Source: Streptomyces sp. NBC_00193 (lineage in GTDB: Bacteria; Actinomycetota; Actinomycetes; Streptomycetales; Streptomycetaceae). Taken from it: 64,000 bases of DNA. The notes under the pieces are model-generated. The model was not told where the DNA came from. It made no database searches and saw nothing but the letters and a program-made list of their open reading frames with translations. Shown in pieces: positions 41,508 to 49,965 of the stretch. How positions within the stretch are numbered: the first letter of the stretch is position 1; each line of letters opens with the position of its first letter. The stretch is from the NCBI RefSeq assembly GCF_026342735.1, contig NZ_JAPEMM010000001.1:2108001-2172000 (forward strand), read 5' to 3'. A program made the position numbers and the translations under genes.

Positions 41508-42758
41508 TCAGGCCGCCGTGAGATACGTGCCCCAGCCACCGGTCGGCGCCTGGCCGGGGCCGAGCGTGCGCAGCTTGGCCAGCACCTTGGGGTCCTGGAC
41601 GTCCAGCCAGTCGGCGAACTGCCGGAAGGATACGAGGCGTACATCCTTTTTGTCCGCCATGCCCTTGAGGGCCTCCTCGACGGCGTCCATGTAGATGCCG
41701 CCGTTCCACTGCTCGAAGTGGTTGCCGATGAACAGGGGTGCGCGGTTGGTCTCGTAGGCCCGCTTGAAACCGCCCAGGTAGGCGGCGGTGGCCTGGGTGC
41801 GCCAGGCGGGGTAGTTGGACGGGACGCCCTTGGTGGTGTTCTTGGACTGGTTCGCGAGGATGTTGTAGTCCATCGAGAGCACCTCGAAGGAGTGCCCGGG
41901 GAAGGGCAGCGACTGCAGCGGCAGGTCCCACAGGCCGCCGCGCTTGACCGGCCACTGCTGGAGGCCGCCGGGCGAGCTGGAGTCGTAGCGCCAGCCCAGC
42001 TTCTGGGCGGTGGGCAGCAGGTTGTCCTGGCCGAGCAGGCAGGGGGTGCGGGCGCCGGTCAACTCCTTGCGGTAGTCGAAGGGCAGCGGTTCGAGGTCGG
42101 TCCAGCCGGTGTTGGTGCGCCAGTTGGTGACGAAGGACACGGCCTGGTCGATCTCGCTCTGCCAGTCCTCCGGGGTCCACTTCCCGACCGAGCCGGAGCC
42201 GCCGCAGAAGTGCCCGTTGAAGTGGGTGCCTATCTCGTGGCCGTCGAGCCAGGCCTCGCGCACGTACTTGAGGGTGTTGCGGACGTTCTCGTCCTTGAGG
42301 TACCCGATGTCGGAGGCGCCGACGGGGTTCTTCGGCGGCCGGTAGAGGTCCTTCTTCGACTCGGGCAGGAGGTAGATGCCGGAGAGGAAGAAGGTCATCG
42401 CCGCGCCGTGGTCCTTGGCGAGCTTGAGGAACCGGGGGAAGAGGCCGTTGCCGATCTCGCCCGCGCCGTCCCAGCTGAACACCACGAACTGGGGCGGGGT
42501 CTCGCCCGGCTGGAGGGGTACGGGGGCGGCCGGCTGGTGCGGCTGCGGCCCCGTGTCGGCGGTGGATCCGTCGCCGATGACCTTGACCGCCGGGCCGCTC
42601 GGGGCGGCGGCCTGCGGGGCGCCCGACGGGTTGACCGGTCCGGGGTTGCCCGTGCCGGACGACCCGCCGACGCTGCAGCCGGCGACGCCGGCCGCGGCGG
42701 CGGCCCCAAGTCCGAGTCCGAGCACTCCTCTTCGGCTGAAGCCGCGCATATCGCTCAT
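41508..42758 (-). CDS. Polysaccharide deacetylase-like lipoprotein
   Basis: 416 residues. Twin-arginine-like signal (FSRRGVLGLG) ending in lipobox VAGC (C28), then a Gly/Pro/Ser linker. The domain begins QFVVFSWDGAGEIGNGLFPRFLKLAKDHGAAMTFFLSGIYLL, a NodB-like strand with SWDG in place of the usual metal Asp-Asp, and later WLDGHEIGTHFNGHFCGG, where HEIGTHFNGH could bind zinc. The long C-terminal part contains FEVLSMDYNILAN and FIGNHFEQWNGGIYMDAVEEALKG. It probably acts on cell-surface polysaccharide, but the altered first motif leaves catalysis uncertain. ATG 42758 or ATG 42749 are both possible starts. Confidence 0.8.
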   Translation of the reverse strand: MSDMRGFSRRGVLGLGLGAAAAAGVAGCSVGGSSGTGNPGPVNPSGAPQAAAPSGPAVKVIGDGSTADTGPQPHQPAAPVPLQPGETPPQFVVFSWDGAGEIGNGLFPRFLKLAKDHGAAMTFFLSGIYLLPESKKDLYRPPKNPVGASDIGYLKDENVRNTLKYVREAWLDGHEIGTHFNGHFCGGSGSVGKWTPEDWQSEIDQAVSFVTNWRTNTGWTDLEPLPFDYRKELTGARTPCLLGQDNLLPTAQKLGWRYDSSSPGGLQQWPVKRGGLWDLPLQSLPFPGHSFEVLSMDYNILANQSKNTTKGVPSNYPAWRTQATAAYLGGFKRAYETNRAPLFIGNHFEQWNGGIYMDAVEEALKGMADKKDVRLVSFRQFADWLDVQDPKVLAKLRTLGPGQAPTGGWGTYLTAA

Positions 42759-42764
42759 GAAATG

Positions 42765-42828
42765 TCATACAAACGGACAATTCGGCGAAGCGTAAGGGCG
42801 ACACGGACACGTCAGGCAACTTGTATGA
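42765..42828. promoter_or_regulatory. TCATACAA/TTGTATGA inverted pair upstream of deacetylase-like gene
   Basis: TCATACAA (42765-42772) and TTGTATGA (42821-42828) are exact mirror halves, 48 bases apart, in the A/T-richer promoter region. Possible paired regulator sites. Confidence 0.35.
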
Positions 42829-42861
42829 AATAAGGGCGAGTCTTGACCAAGCCCAGGTGAT

Positions 42862-42894
42862 CCGGCCCCGGCCCCGGCAAGGGGCCGGGGCCGG
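42862..42894 (-). terminator. Strong hairpin terminator of the hemL/phosphatase operon
   Basis: CCGGCCCCGGCCCC (42862-42875) pairs perfectly with GGGGCCGGGGCCGG (42881-42894), loop GGCAA, 25 bases after the phosphatase stop. Confidence 0.8.
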
Positions 42895-42919
42895 TCGTCC
42901 GTACCGGAGCCGTCGGGGC

Positions 42920-43612
42920 TTACGCGCCGAACGCCTTGGACTTGCCCTTCACCGGCTTCGCCCCCGCGAGGAGGTGCGACGGAACCAGGTCCCTGGCCGG
43001 CTCGCTGTAGCCCACCGACACCAGCGTGTCGCCCTGGTACGTGAACGAGGTCAGCGAGGCCAGCGTGCACTGGCGGCGGCGCGGGTCGTGCCACAGCCGC
43101 CGCTTCTCCGCGAAGCTCCGTACGATCCAGATCGGCAGCTGGTGGCTGACCGCCACCGCCTCGTGGCCGCGGGCCGCGTCACGGGCCGTCTCGATCGCGC
43201 TCATCATCCGCACGACCTGCTCGACGTACGGCTCGCCCCAGGACGGCTTGAACGGGTTCGTCAGGTGCTTCCAGTTCGCGGGCCTGCGCAGCGCACCGTC
43301 ACCGACCCCGAAGGTCTTGCCCTCGAAGACGTTGCCGGCCTCCAGGAGGCGGGCGTCGGTCGCCAGGTCCAGCCCGTGCGACTTGGCGATCGGCGCGGCC
43401 GTCTCCTGGGCCCGCTCCAGCGGGGAGGCCACGACGTAGGTCACGTCCCGGTTCTCCAGGTGCTCCGCGACCCGGTCCGCCATCTTGCGGCCCAGCTCGG
43501 AGAGGTGGTAGCCGGCGCGGCGGCCGTAGAGGACCCCGTCCGGGTTGTGCACCTCGCCGTGGCGGACCACGTGGACGACGGTGATCTCGTTGCCACCGGC
43601 TGCGGCGCTCAT
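42920..43612 (-). CDS. Histidine phosphatase family protein
   Basis: 230 residues. RHG motif R17 H18 G19 ([35 protein letters not shown]) gives the phosphorylated His. [14 protein letters not shown] and the second catalytic His in [12 protein letters not shown] complete the phosphoglycerate-mutase-like site. Substrate unknown. The ATG overlaps the hemL stop by four bases, so it is translationally coupled to glutamate-1-semialdehyde aminomutase. This linkage suggests a role linked to tetrapyrrole metabolism, but that is inference. Confidence 0.9.
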   Translation of the reverse strand: MSAAAGGNEITVVHVVRHGEVHNPDGVLYGRRAGYHLSELGRKMADRVAEHLENRDVTYVVASPLERAQETAAPIAKSHGLDLATDARLLEAGNVFEGKTFGVGDGALRRPANWKHLTNPFKPSWGEPYVEQVVRMMSAIETARDAARGHEAVAVSHQLPIWIVRSFAEKRRLWHDPRRRQCTLASLTSFTYQGDTLVSVGYSEPARDLVPSHLLAGAKPVKGKSKAFGA

Positions 43613-44931
43613 GCGGTGGCCTCCGCGGCGGCCCGGGCGGCGGCCGGCAGGGCGGCCGCGATGCGCTCGATCGCCTTGTCGTCGTGGGAGGTGGACACGA
43701 ACCACGACTCGAACGCCGACGGCGGCAGGTAGACGCCCTGCGCCAGCATCGAGTGGAAGAAGCCGTTGAAGCGGAAGGCCTCCTGCTTCTTCGCGTCGTC
43801 GTAGTTGCGGACCTCGTCCTCGGTGAAGAACACGGAGAACATGTTCGAGGCGGTCTGCAGCCGGTGCGCGACGCCCTCCTTGGTGAGCGCCTCGGTGACC
43901 AGCCCCTGGATCTGGAGCGACACGGCGTCGACCTTCTCGTACGCCGCCTCGTCCAGCAGCCGCAGCTGCGCCAGACCCGCGGCCGTCGCGATCGGGTTTC
44001 CGGACAGCGTGCCCGCCTGGTAGACGGGACCGGCGGGGGCCAGGTGCCCCATCACGTCGGCCCGGCCGCCGAAGGCCGCCGCCGGGAAGCCGCCGCCCAT
44101 GACCTTGCCGAAGGTCATCAGGTCGGGCTTGACCCCGTCCACGCCGTACCAGCCGGCGCGCGAGGTACGGAAGCCCGTCATGACCTCGTCGGAGATGTAC
44201 AGGGCGCCGTTCGCCCGGCACAGGTCGGCGAGCCCCTGGTTGAAGCCCTCCCCCGGGGTCACGACGCCCATGTTGCCGGGCGCGGCCTCGGTGATCACGC
44301 AGGCGATCTCGCCGGGGTGCGCGGCGAAGGCCGCCCGGACCGCTTCGAGGTCGTTGTAGGGGAGCACGATCGTGTCCCCGGCCTGCGCGCCCGTCACGCC
44401 GGGGGTGTCCGGCAGCGCGAAGGTCGCGAGCCCGGAGCCCGCGGCGGCCAGCAGCGAGTCCACGTGACCGTGGTAGCAGCCGGCGAACTTCACGATCTTG
44501 GCGCGGCCGGTGAACCCGCGGGCGAGGCGGATCGCGGACATGGTCGCCTCGGTCCCGGAGGACACCAGGCGGACCTGCTCCACGGGCTCGATCCGCGCGA
44601 CGATCTCCTCGGCGAGCGCGACCTCCCCCTCACCGGGGGTACCGAAGGAGGTGCCGCGGACGACGGCGGCCTGGATGGCCTCCACCACGGCCGGGTGGGC
44701 GTGGCCGAGGATCATCGGCCCCCACGAGCAGACGAGGTCGACGTACTCGCGCCCGTCGGCATCGGTCAGGTACGGACCGGTACCGGACACCATGAACCTG
44801 GGCGTTCCGCCCACGGCGCGGAAGGCGCGCACGGGGGAGTTCACGCCGCCAGGCGTCACGAGGGACGCGCGGTCAAAGAGAGTCTGCGAGACTTTGGCTT
44901 CATACGGGTACGGGTAGCTCACACCAGCCAT
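43609..44931 (-). CDS. hemL: Glutamate-1-semialdehyde 2,1-aminomutase
   Basis: 440 residues, full length. PLP enzyme with [17 protein letters not shown] near the start, [20 protein letters not shown], and the PLP Lys276 in [17 protein letters not shown]. It converts glutamate-1-semialdehyde to 5-aminolevulinate, the C5 entry into heme, siroheme and cobalamin synthesis. It feeds heme to cytochrome c maturation genes 2 kb away on the same strand. It is coupled to the phosphatase gene downstream and divergent from the conserved unknown at 45065. Confidence 0.95.
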   Translation of the reverse strand: MAGVSYPYPYEAKVSQTLFDRASLVTPGGVNSPVRAFRAVGGTPRFMVSGTGPYLTDADGREYVDLVCSWGPMILGHAHPAVVEAIQAAVVRGTSFGTPGEGEVALAEEIVARIEPVEQVRLVSSGTEATMSAIRLARGFTGRAKIVKFAGCYHGHVDSLLAAAGSGLATFALPDTPGVTGAQAGDTIVLPYNDLEAVRAAFAAHPGEIACVITEAAPGNMGVVTPGEGFNQGLADLCRANGALYISDEVMTGFRTSRAGWYGVDGVKPDLMTFGKVMGGGFPAAAFGGRADVMGHLAPAGPVYQAGTLSGNPIATAAGLAQLRLLDEAAYEKVDAVSLQIQGLVTEALTKEGVAHRLQTASNMFSVFFTEDEVRNYDDAKKQEAFRFNGFFHSMLAQGVYLPPSAFESWFVSTSHDDKAIERIAAALPAAARAAAEATA

Positions 44932-45064
44932 GGTCTCAGAGGCCGCGACTGACTTGCGGACGGGCGTTTCACCGCGCCGCCCCGGGGGAGGTCACTGCCA
45001 TGATGATCAGGCTGCGTGGCGGGGGTCACGGGGCCGGGGCAGGCAAGACCAGTCGGGTGGAGAT

Positions 45065-45661
45065 ATGCAACGCGGTGGTGGACCGGGCGAGGGCACGGAC
45101 GGCCTGGACCCGCAGCGCGCCCGCGAACGGCGCCGCGGCAAGCACCGCCGTCGCGCCACGGACGCGGCAGAACCCGTACCGGGCCCCACGCAGGACCCCG
45201 ACGGCCTCCCCAGGGGCCGCGGCATGGGCGTGACGTACAAGTACTTCGGCGCCCCCGACGGAGCCACGGCCGCGCGCGTCCCGGTGACCATGCGGCCGGA
45301 GGAGCTGGGCGGCGACGAGCTCGGCATGGGCGGCATGTTCTCCAAGATCAAGCCGGAGACCGTCGCGGCGATGGTCCTGACCGGCATCGAGGGCATACCC
45401 CTGCACAAGGTGCCCCCGCTGGAGCTGGTCGTCCTCCACCCCGACTACGCCGTCGTGAAACTCCCGATGACCGTCGTCGACCCGCTGCGCGGCATCGGCG
45501 AGGAATCGGTCGGCGCCGCCGCCTTCATCTGGTCCACGGTCCCCGACCGCGGCGGCCCCCGCGACGCCTTCAACGTCTACCAGCTGCTCCACGAGTGGCA
45601 GGATTTCAGCCATCGCCTCCACGAAGCGGGGCACCAGCCGTACTGCCTGGTCTGGCCGTAG
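45065..45661 (+). CDS. Conserved hypothetical protein
   Basis: 198 residues from the ATG at 45065 (GGAG two bases upstream). ATG 45224, after AGGGG, begins the conserved part. The N-terminal region is basic and low-complexity. From MGVTYKYFG the protein is ordered: RVPVTMRPEELGGDELGMGGMFSKIKPETVAAMVLTGIEGIPLHKVPPLELVVLHPDYAVVKLP, ending HEWQDFSHRLHEAGHQPYCLVWP. The block from GMGVTYKYFG looks conserved in Streptomyces as far as I recall, without known function. No signal or helices. It is divergent from hemL. Confidence 0.75.
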   Translation: MQRGGGPGEGTDGLDPQRARERRRGKHRRRATDAAEPVPGPTQDPDGLPRGRGMGVTYKYFGAPDGATAARVPVTMRPEELGGDELGMGGMFSKIKPETVAAMVLTGIEGIPLHKVPPLELVVLHPDYAVVKLPMTVVDPLRGIGEESVGAAAFIWSTVPDRGGPRDAFNVYQLLHEWQDFSHRLHEAGHQPYCLVWP

Positions 45662-45686
45662 GCCGGGGCGTTGCTCGGGCCGTGGC

Positions 45687-46631
45687 TCAGGCCGTCAGGA
45701 CGATGCGGCCGCGCGTGCCCGGGTCCGCGAGCTGGGCGTGGGCCTTGGGGGCCTCCGCCAGCGGGAAGGTGCGCGCCACCCTGAGCGCCAGCTCCCCCGC
45801 GTCGACCAGCGTCACCAGGCGGGCCAGATGGGCGCCGTCCGCCGCCACCTCCTGCTCCACCACGCGGACGCCCCGCTCCGCCGCCGGGGCCGCGCCGGGG
45901 ATCAGGCCGACGTAGGCGCCGCCGTCGCGGACGAAGGCCAGGGCCGGCCCGCCGAGGACCGCCGTGTCCACGACACCGTCCACGGCCTCGGCCGGAGCCC
46001 CGCCGCGCGGGACGAAGCGGGTCGCACCCAGGGACCGTACGAGCTCCTCGTCATCGGCGCCCGCCAGGGCCGTCACCACGTAGCCGGCCCGCGCCGCCAG
46101 CTGGACCGCGAGCCCGCCGACCGCCCCCGCCGCGCCCGTGACCAGGACCGAAGCCCCCGGGGCCAGTTCCAGCAGGTCCACCGCACGGGCGGCGGTCAGG
46201 CCGCTCAGCGGCAGCGCCGCCGCCATCACGTCGTCCACGCCCGCGGGAGCCGGCGCCAGCGCCGACGCGTCGAGCACCACGTACTCGGCGTGCGTACCGA
46301 GCGGCTTGACCGTCCCGTAGTGCAGCCCGACCACCCGGTCGGCGACCGCCCAGCCGCTCACCTCGGCACCGAGCTCCTCGATCTCCCCCGCCACGTCCCA
46401 CCCGAAGCCCAGCCGCTGCCCCTCGCCGCCGAAGACACCGGCCCGTACCGCGCCGTCGACCGGGTTCAGGCCGGCCGCCCGGACCCGTACGCGGACCTGC
46501 CCGGCGCCCGGCCTCGGGATCGGAACCCGCACGACCTCGACCCGCTCGGGTCCGCCGAAGCCCTCGGCCACTGCCGCCGCCATCGTCGGCTGGTCGGTGC
46601 TGGTGGTGCTGGTGGTGCTGCTCATCGTCAT
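45687..46631 (-). CDS. NADP-dependent quinone oxidoreductase-like (MDR family)
   Basis: 314 residues. GroES-like N-domain (VRVRAAGLNPVDGAVRAG, GFGWDVAGEIEELG) and Rossmann domain (ASVLVTGAAGAVGGLAVQLAARAGYVVTALA). Zinc ligands are absent, as in zeta-crystallin-type reductases. It probably reduces a quinone or enone with NADPH. The N-terminus has a Ser/Thr-rich run MTMSSTTSTTSTDQPTM, and an internal ATG could be the real start. It is divergent from an HxlR regulator, the usual arrangement for stress-induced quinone reductases. Confidence 0.88.
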   Translation of the reverse strand: MTMSSTTSTTSTDQPTMAAAVAEGFGGPERVEVVRVPIPRPGAGQVRVRVRAAGLNPVDGAVRAGVFGGEGQRLGFGWDVAGEIEELGAEVSGWAVADRVVGLHYGTVKPLGTHAEYVVLDASALAPAPAGVDDVMAAALPLSGLTAARAVDLLELAPGASVLVTGAAGAVGGLAVQLAARAGYVVTALAGADDEELVRSLGATRFVPRGGAPAEAVDGVVDTAVLGGPALAFVRDGGAYVGLIPGAAPAAERGVRVVEQEVAADGAHLARLVTLVDAGELALRVARTFPLAEAPKAHAQLADPGTRGRIVLTA

Positions 46632-46689
46632 CGCCTCTTCCGCAGGCTCGCTCTCTCGTTCCGGTGTTCCCGGTGAGAACTAACCTAGG

Positions 46690-46719
46690 GAGAGTTACTC
46701 TCGATTCGTAAGTACGTAC
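46690..46719. promoter_or_regulatory. Operator-like palindromes in the HxlR/oxidoreductase gap
   Basis: GAGAGT-T-ACTCTC (46690-46702) and GTACGTAC (46712-46719, in AAGTACGTACCT) are adjacent palindromes, ending 36 bases before the HxlR gene and about 60 before the oxidoreductase start. They are likely binding sites for the HxlR-type protein. Confidence 0.55.
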
Positions 46720-46755
46720 CTCGGAGTGCGTACCCGACCCGGAAGTGGGGCACCC

Positions 46756-47208
46756 ATGGCCACCCGTACCGCCGAGGCCCGCCGCGAAGAGGCCCGCGCC
46801 GCCTACGACGCCTTCCTCAAGGAGTGCCCCACCGGCCAGCTCCTGGCCCGCATCAGCGACAAGTGGGTCGGCCTCATCGTCAGCGCACTCGGCCAGGCCG
46901 AGGACCGGACCATGCGCTACAGCGAGCTCGGCCGCAAGATCCCCGGCGTCAGCCAGAAGATGCTGACCCAGACCCTGCGCTCCCTGGAGCGCGACGGCCT
47001 CGTCGCCCGCACCGTCACGCCCACCGTCCCCGTCCGCGTCGACTACCGGCTCACCGAACTCGGCAGCAACCTCGGCTGCCTGCTCAGCTCCGTGAAGCAG
47101 TGGGCCGAGAACCACTTCGACGAGGTCAACGCCCACCGCGAACGGCACGACGCGGCGGCCGCGAGCGCGGATGCGGATATGGATGCGGGCGCGGACGCGG
47201 CCGCGTAA
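46756..47208 (+). CDS. HxlR-family transcriptional regulator
   Basis: 150 residues. The ATG at 46756 follows GTGGGG. Winged helix with CPTGQLLARISDKWVGLIVSALGQAEDRTMRYSELGRKIPGVSQKMLTQTLRSLERDGLVARTVTPTVPVRVDYRLTELG, a classic HxlR signature whose N-terminal Cys may be redox- or quinone-sensitive. The C-terminus is an Ala/Asp-rich tail. It is divergent from the quinone-reductase-like gene, its likely target. Confidence 0.9.
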   Translation: MATRTAEARREEARAAYDAFLKECPTGQLLARISDKWVGLIVSALGQAEDRTMRYSELGRKIPGVSQKMLTQTLRSLERDGLVARTVTPTVPVRVDYRLTELGSNLGCLLSSVKQWAENHFDEVNAHRERHDAAAASADADMDAGADAAA

Positions 47209-47250
47209 ATCCCCCGCCGCACCCCGGCCCTCGATGGCATATTGGGCCCC

Positions 47251-48000
47251 GTGAACGGACCCGGCATTCAGCTCACCCTCGCCCCCGAACTGCACGTGTT
47301 CGCCGCGCCCGCGCGCCGCGGCACCCGCGTGCCCACGACCACCGACGGCGTCTCCAGCCTCGGCCACGTCGTCGAATCGGCCGGCGTCCCGCTCACCGAA
47401 GTCGGCCGGATCCTCGTCGACGGCGCCGAGACGCCGCTCGCCCACGTGCCCCGGGCCGGCGAATCCGTGGAGGTCTTCGGCGTCGACCGCCCCCAGCAAC
47501 TCCCCGGCGTCCCCGGCTCCACCCCGCTGCGCTTCCTCCTCGACGTCCACCTCGGCACCCTCGCCCGCCGCCTGCGGCTGCTGGGCGTGGACGCCGCGTA
47601 CGAGAACGAGGACATCGGCGACCCGGCCCTGGCCACCCGCTCCGCCGCCGAGCAGCGCGTCCTGCTCTCCCGCGACCGCGGACTGCTGCGCCGCCGCGAG
47701 CTGTTCGCCGGGGCGTACGTCTACAGCGACAACCCCGACGAGCAGGTCCGCGACATCCTGGGCCGGTTCGCCCCGGCCCTCACGCCGTGGACCCGCTGCA
47801 CCGCGTGCAACGGGACCCTGCGCGAGGCCGACAAGGACAGCGTCGGCGACCGGCTGGAGAGCGGCACGCAGCGCTCGTACGAGGTCTTCGCCCAGTGCAC
47901 CGACTGCGAGCGCGTCTACTGGCGCGGCGCCCACCACGCCCGGCTGGAGCGGATCGTCGACGAGGCCGTCGCCGAGTTCGGCGGCGTGGGCACGCCGTAA
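47251..48000 (+). CDS. Mut7-C RNase domain protein with ubiquitin-like N-terminus
   Basis: 249 residues from the GTG at 47251. The N-terminal 80 residues resemble the ThiS/ubiquitin-like domain that precedes Mut7-C in actinobacteria (SLGHVVESAGVPLTEVGRILVDGAE). The C-terminal part is a PIN-like Mut7-C nuclease (FLLDVHLGTLARRLRLLGVDAAYENEDIGDPAL, LLSRDRGLL) followed by a zinc ribbon (RCTACNGTL and CTDCERVYWRG). It probably cleaves RNA. The physiological substrate is unknown. Repeat-rich non-coding DNA follows. Confidence 0.88.
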   Translation: MNGPGIQLTLAPELHVFAAPARRGTRVPTTTDGVSSLGHVVESAGVPLTEVGRILVDGAETPLAHVPRAGESVEVFGVDRPQQLPGVPGSTPLRFLLDVHLGTLARRLRLLGVDAAYENEDIGDPALATRSAAEQRVLLSRDRGLLRRRELFAGAYVYSDNPDEQVRDILGRFAPALTPWTRCTACNGTLREADKDSVGDRLESGTQRSYEVFAQCTDCERVYWRGAHHARLERIVDEAVAEFGGVGTP

Positions 48001-48062
48001 CGGGCACACGCGCCGGACGGCGGGCGGGCCGGACCACGGCCGGGGCCGGACCACGGACCACC

Positions 48063-48169
48063 CGCCCCACCGACGGGCCCGGACCACGGACGGGGCTGGA
48101 CCACCGACGGGGCCGGACCCCGCCCCACCGACGGGCCCGGACCACCCGGACCACGGACGGGGCTGGACC
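48063..48169. repeat. Interleaved direct repeats in intergenic DNA
   Basis: A 25-base direct repeat, CGCCCCACCGACGGGCCCGG plus ACCAC, at 48063-48087 and 48121-48145. A 24-base repeat beginning CCGGACCACGGACGGGGCTG lies at 48079-48102 and 48146-48169. Shorter GGACCACGG copies fill the stretch from 48030. No coding is supported across 48001-48198. Confidence 0.7.
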
Positions 48170-48198
48170 CTGGACGGGCCCGCCCCCAGCCGTTCGGC

Positions 48199-48696
48199 TC
48201 AGAACGCGTACGTGTCCCCCGTGTCCAGCGCCAGCACCACGTGCTCGTTGTTGGCGTGGTTCCGGTCGGTCGCCCCGCCGTTCCACCACGTGTCGACCCG
48301 CACCACCACCTCCGCGGCCGGCTCCTTCAGCCGCAGCACCAGCCCGATGTGCCGCCCGCGCCCGTGCAGCGGCAGCTCCCCCGTCTCGCACACCACCTCG
48401 CGCAGCCCGGCCCGCGCACAGCCCTCGGCCAGCTCCTGCCGGTTCGCGAGGTCGGCCGACAGGCGCAGCCGTACGGTCGCGTTCGGCAGGGCGGACGGGC
48501 CCTCGTTCTCCGGGACCAGCAGGATCCGCAGCCGGCCCCCGTCCAGGGCGACCCGCCCGTGATAGGCCACGTCGGCCTCCGGCCCGGCCCCGGCGCGGGC
48601 GCTGCCCACACCGCTCCCCAGCCCTCCGAGCAGCACCAGCAGCCCGGCCATCACCACACTCCGTACGGCACCTCGGCGCACCGCGACCACCTCCAC
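48199..48696 (-). CDS. Secreted protein of unknown function
   Basis: 165 residues from a GTG at 48696. Signal peptide (RRGAVRSVVMAGLLVLLGGLGSGVGSARA). The mature part looks like an immunoglobulin/CARDB-like beta-sandwich (VPENEGPSALPNATVRLRLSADLANRQ, IGLVLRLKEPAAEVVVRVDTWWNGGATDRNHANNEHVVLALDTG) with two Cys. Similar secreted Streptomyces proteins lack known function. It is divergent from the YnfA gene. Confidence 0.72.
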   Translation of the reverse strand: MEVVAVRRGAVRSVVMAGLLVLLGGLGSGVGSARAGAGPEADVAYHGRVALDGGRLRILLVPENEGPSALPNATVRLRLSADLANRQELAEGCARAGLREVVCETGELPLHGRGRHIGLVLRLKEPAAEVVVRVDTWWNGGATDRNHANNEHVVLALDTGDTYAF

Positions 48697-48790
48697 GCGC
48701 GGACGCTAGCCCGCCCACCCGCCCGATGGTCGGACCATCACACGAACGAGGGCGAGCCCTCCTCCGCTCGCTCCGCATAGGGTTCCGGCC

Positions 48791-49126
48791 ATGCTCATCG
48801 CCCGTTCCGCCGCCCTCTTCGCCCTCGCCGCGCTCCTGGAGATCGGCGGCGCCTGGCTCGTCTGGCAAGGCGTCCGCGAGCACAAGGGCTGGGCCTGGAT
48901 CGGCGTCGGAGTCATCGCCCTCGGCCTCTACGGGTTCGTCGCCACCCTCCAGCCCGCGGGCGACTTCGCCCGCGTCCTCGCCGCCTACGGCGGGGTCTTC
49001 GTCGCCGGATCCCTCCTCTGGGGCGTGCTCGCCGACGGCTACCGGCCCGACCGCTGGGACATCGCGGGCGCCCTGATCTGCCTCGCCGGCATGGCGGTGA
49101 TCATGTACGCCCCGCGCGGCCGGTGA
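48791..49126 (+). CDS. YnfA-family small membrane protein
   Basis: 111 residues with four helices, full length for UPF0060/YnfA. The N-terminal [71 protein letters not shown] is diagnostic. It resembles half-size drug/metabolite transporters. Function unproven. It is 62 bases upstream of the SDR gene on the same strand. Confidence 0.92.
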   Translation: MLIARSAALFALAALLEIGGAWLVWQGVREHKGWAWIGVGVIALGLYGFVATLQPAGDFARVLAAYGGVFVAGSLLWGVLADGYRPDRWDIAGALICLAGMAVIMYAPRGR

Positions 49127-49188
49127 CCTGCGCGGCGACCCGCCTATGCTGGCCAGTACTCACCCGTACGAACGCACGAGGAGCCAGC

Positions 49189-49950
49189 ATGAGCACGGCC
49201 ACCCGAACCGCCGTAGTCACCGGCGCGAGCAGCGGCATCGGCGCGGCCACCGCCCGGCAGCTCGCCGCGGCCGGCTACCACGTCGTCCTCACCGCCCGCC
49301 GCAAGGACCGCATCGAGGCCCTCGCCGCCGAGATCACGGCCGCCGGCCACTCCGCGGCCGCCCACGCCCTCGACGTCACCGACCGCGCCGCCGTCGACGC
49401 CCTCGCCGCCTCGCTCGAACGCTGCGACGTGCTCGTCAACAACGCCGGCGGCGCCATCGGAGCTGACCCCGTCGCCACCGGCGACCCCGCCGACTGGCGC
49501 ACGATGTACGAGGTCAACGTCATCGGCACGCTCCACGTCACCCAGGCCCTGCTCCCGGCCCTGACCGCCTCGGGCGACGGCACGGTGGTCGTCCTCTCCT
49601 CCACCGCCGGCCACGCCACCTACGAGGGCGGCGCCGGCTACGTCGCCGCCAAGAACGGCGCCCGCGTCCTCGCCGAGACCCTCCGCCTGGAGATCGTCGG
49701 CCAGCCCGTCCGCGTCATCGAGATCGCCCCGGGCCTGGTCAAGACCGAGGAGTTCGCGAAGACCCGGTTCCGCGGCGACGCGGAGCGGGCGGAGAAGGTC
49801 TACGCCGGCGTGGCCGAGCCCCTGTCCGCCGACGACGTGGCCGACACCATCACCTGGGCGGTGACCCGTCCCAGCCACGTCAACATCGACCTCCTGGTGG
49901 TCCGCCCCCGCGCCCAGGCCTCGAACACGAAGCTCCACCGCGAGCTGTAG
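49189..49950 (+). CDS. Short-chain dehydrogenase/reductase
   Basis: 253 residues, ATG 49189 with GAGGAG five bases upstream. Rossmann NAD(P) motif TGASSGIGAATARQLA (about residues 11-26), NNAGG, SSTAGHATYEGGAGYVAAKNG with catalytic Ser and YxxxK, and PGLVKTEEF. It belongs to the YdfG-like classical SDRs acting on hydroxy/keto substrates such as 3-hydroxy acids. The exact substrate is unknown. It may be co-transcribed with YnfA. Confidence 0.9.
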   Translation: MSTATRTAVVTGASSGIGAATARQLAAAGYHVVLTARRKDRIEALAAEITAAGHSAAAHALDVTDRAAVDALAASLERCDVLVNNAGGAIGADPVATGDPADWRTMYEVNVIGTLHVTQALLPALTASGDGTVVVLSSTAGHATYEGGAGYVAAKNGARVLAETLRLEIVGQPVRVIEIAPGLVKTEEFAKTRFRGDAERAEKVYAGVAEPLSADDVADTITWAVTRPSHVNIDLLVVRPRAQASNTKLHREL

Positions 49951-49965
49951 TACGCCCTACGGGGC

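Noticed and set aside
48001..48198. Possible gene in the repeat-rich stretch after the Mut7-C gene
   Set aside because: The frames through it give Arg/Pro-rich low-complexity products without starts or ribosome sites, and the DNA is dominated by direct repeats.
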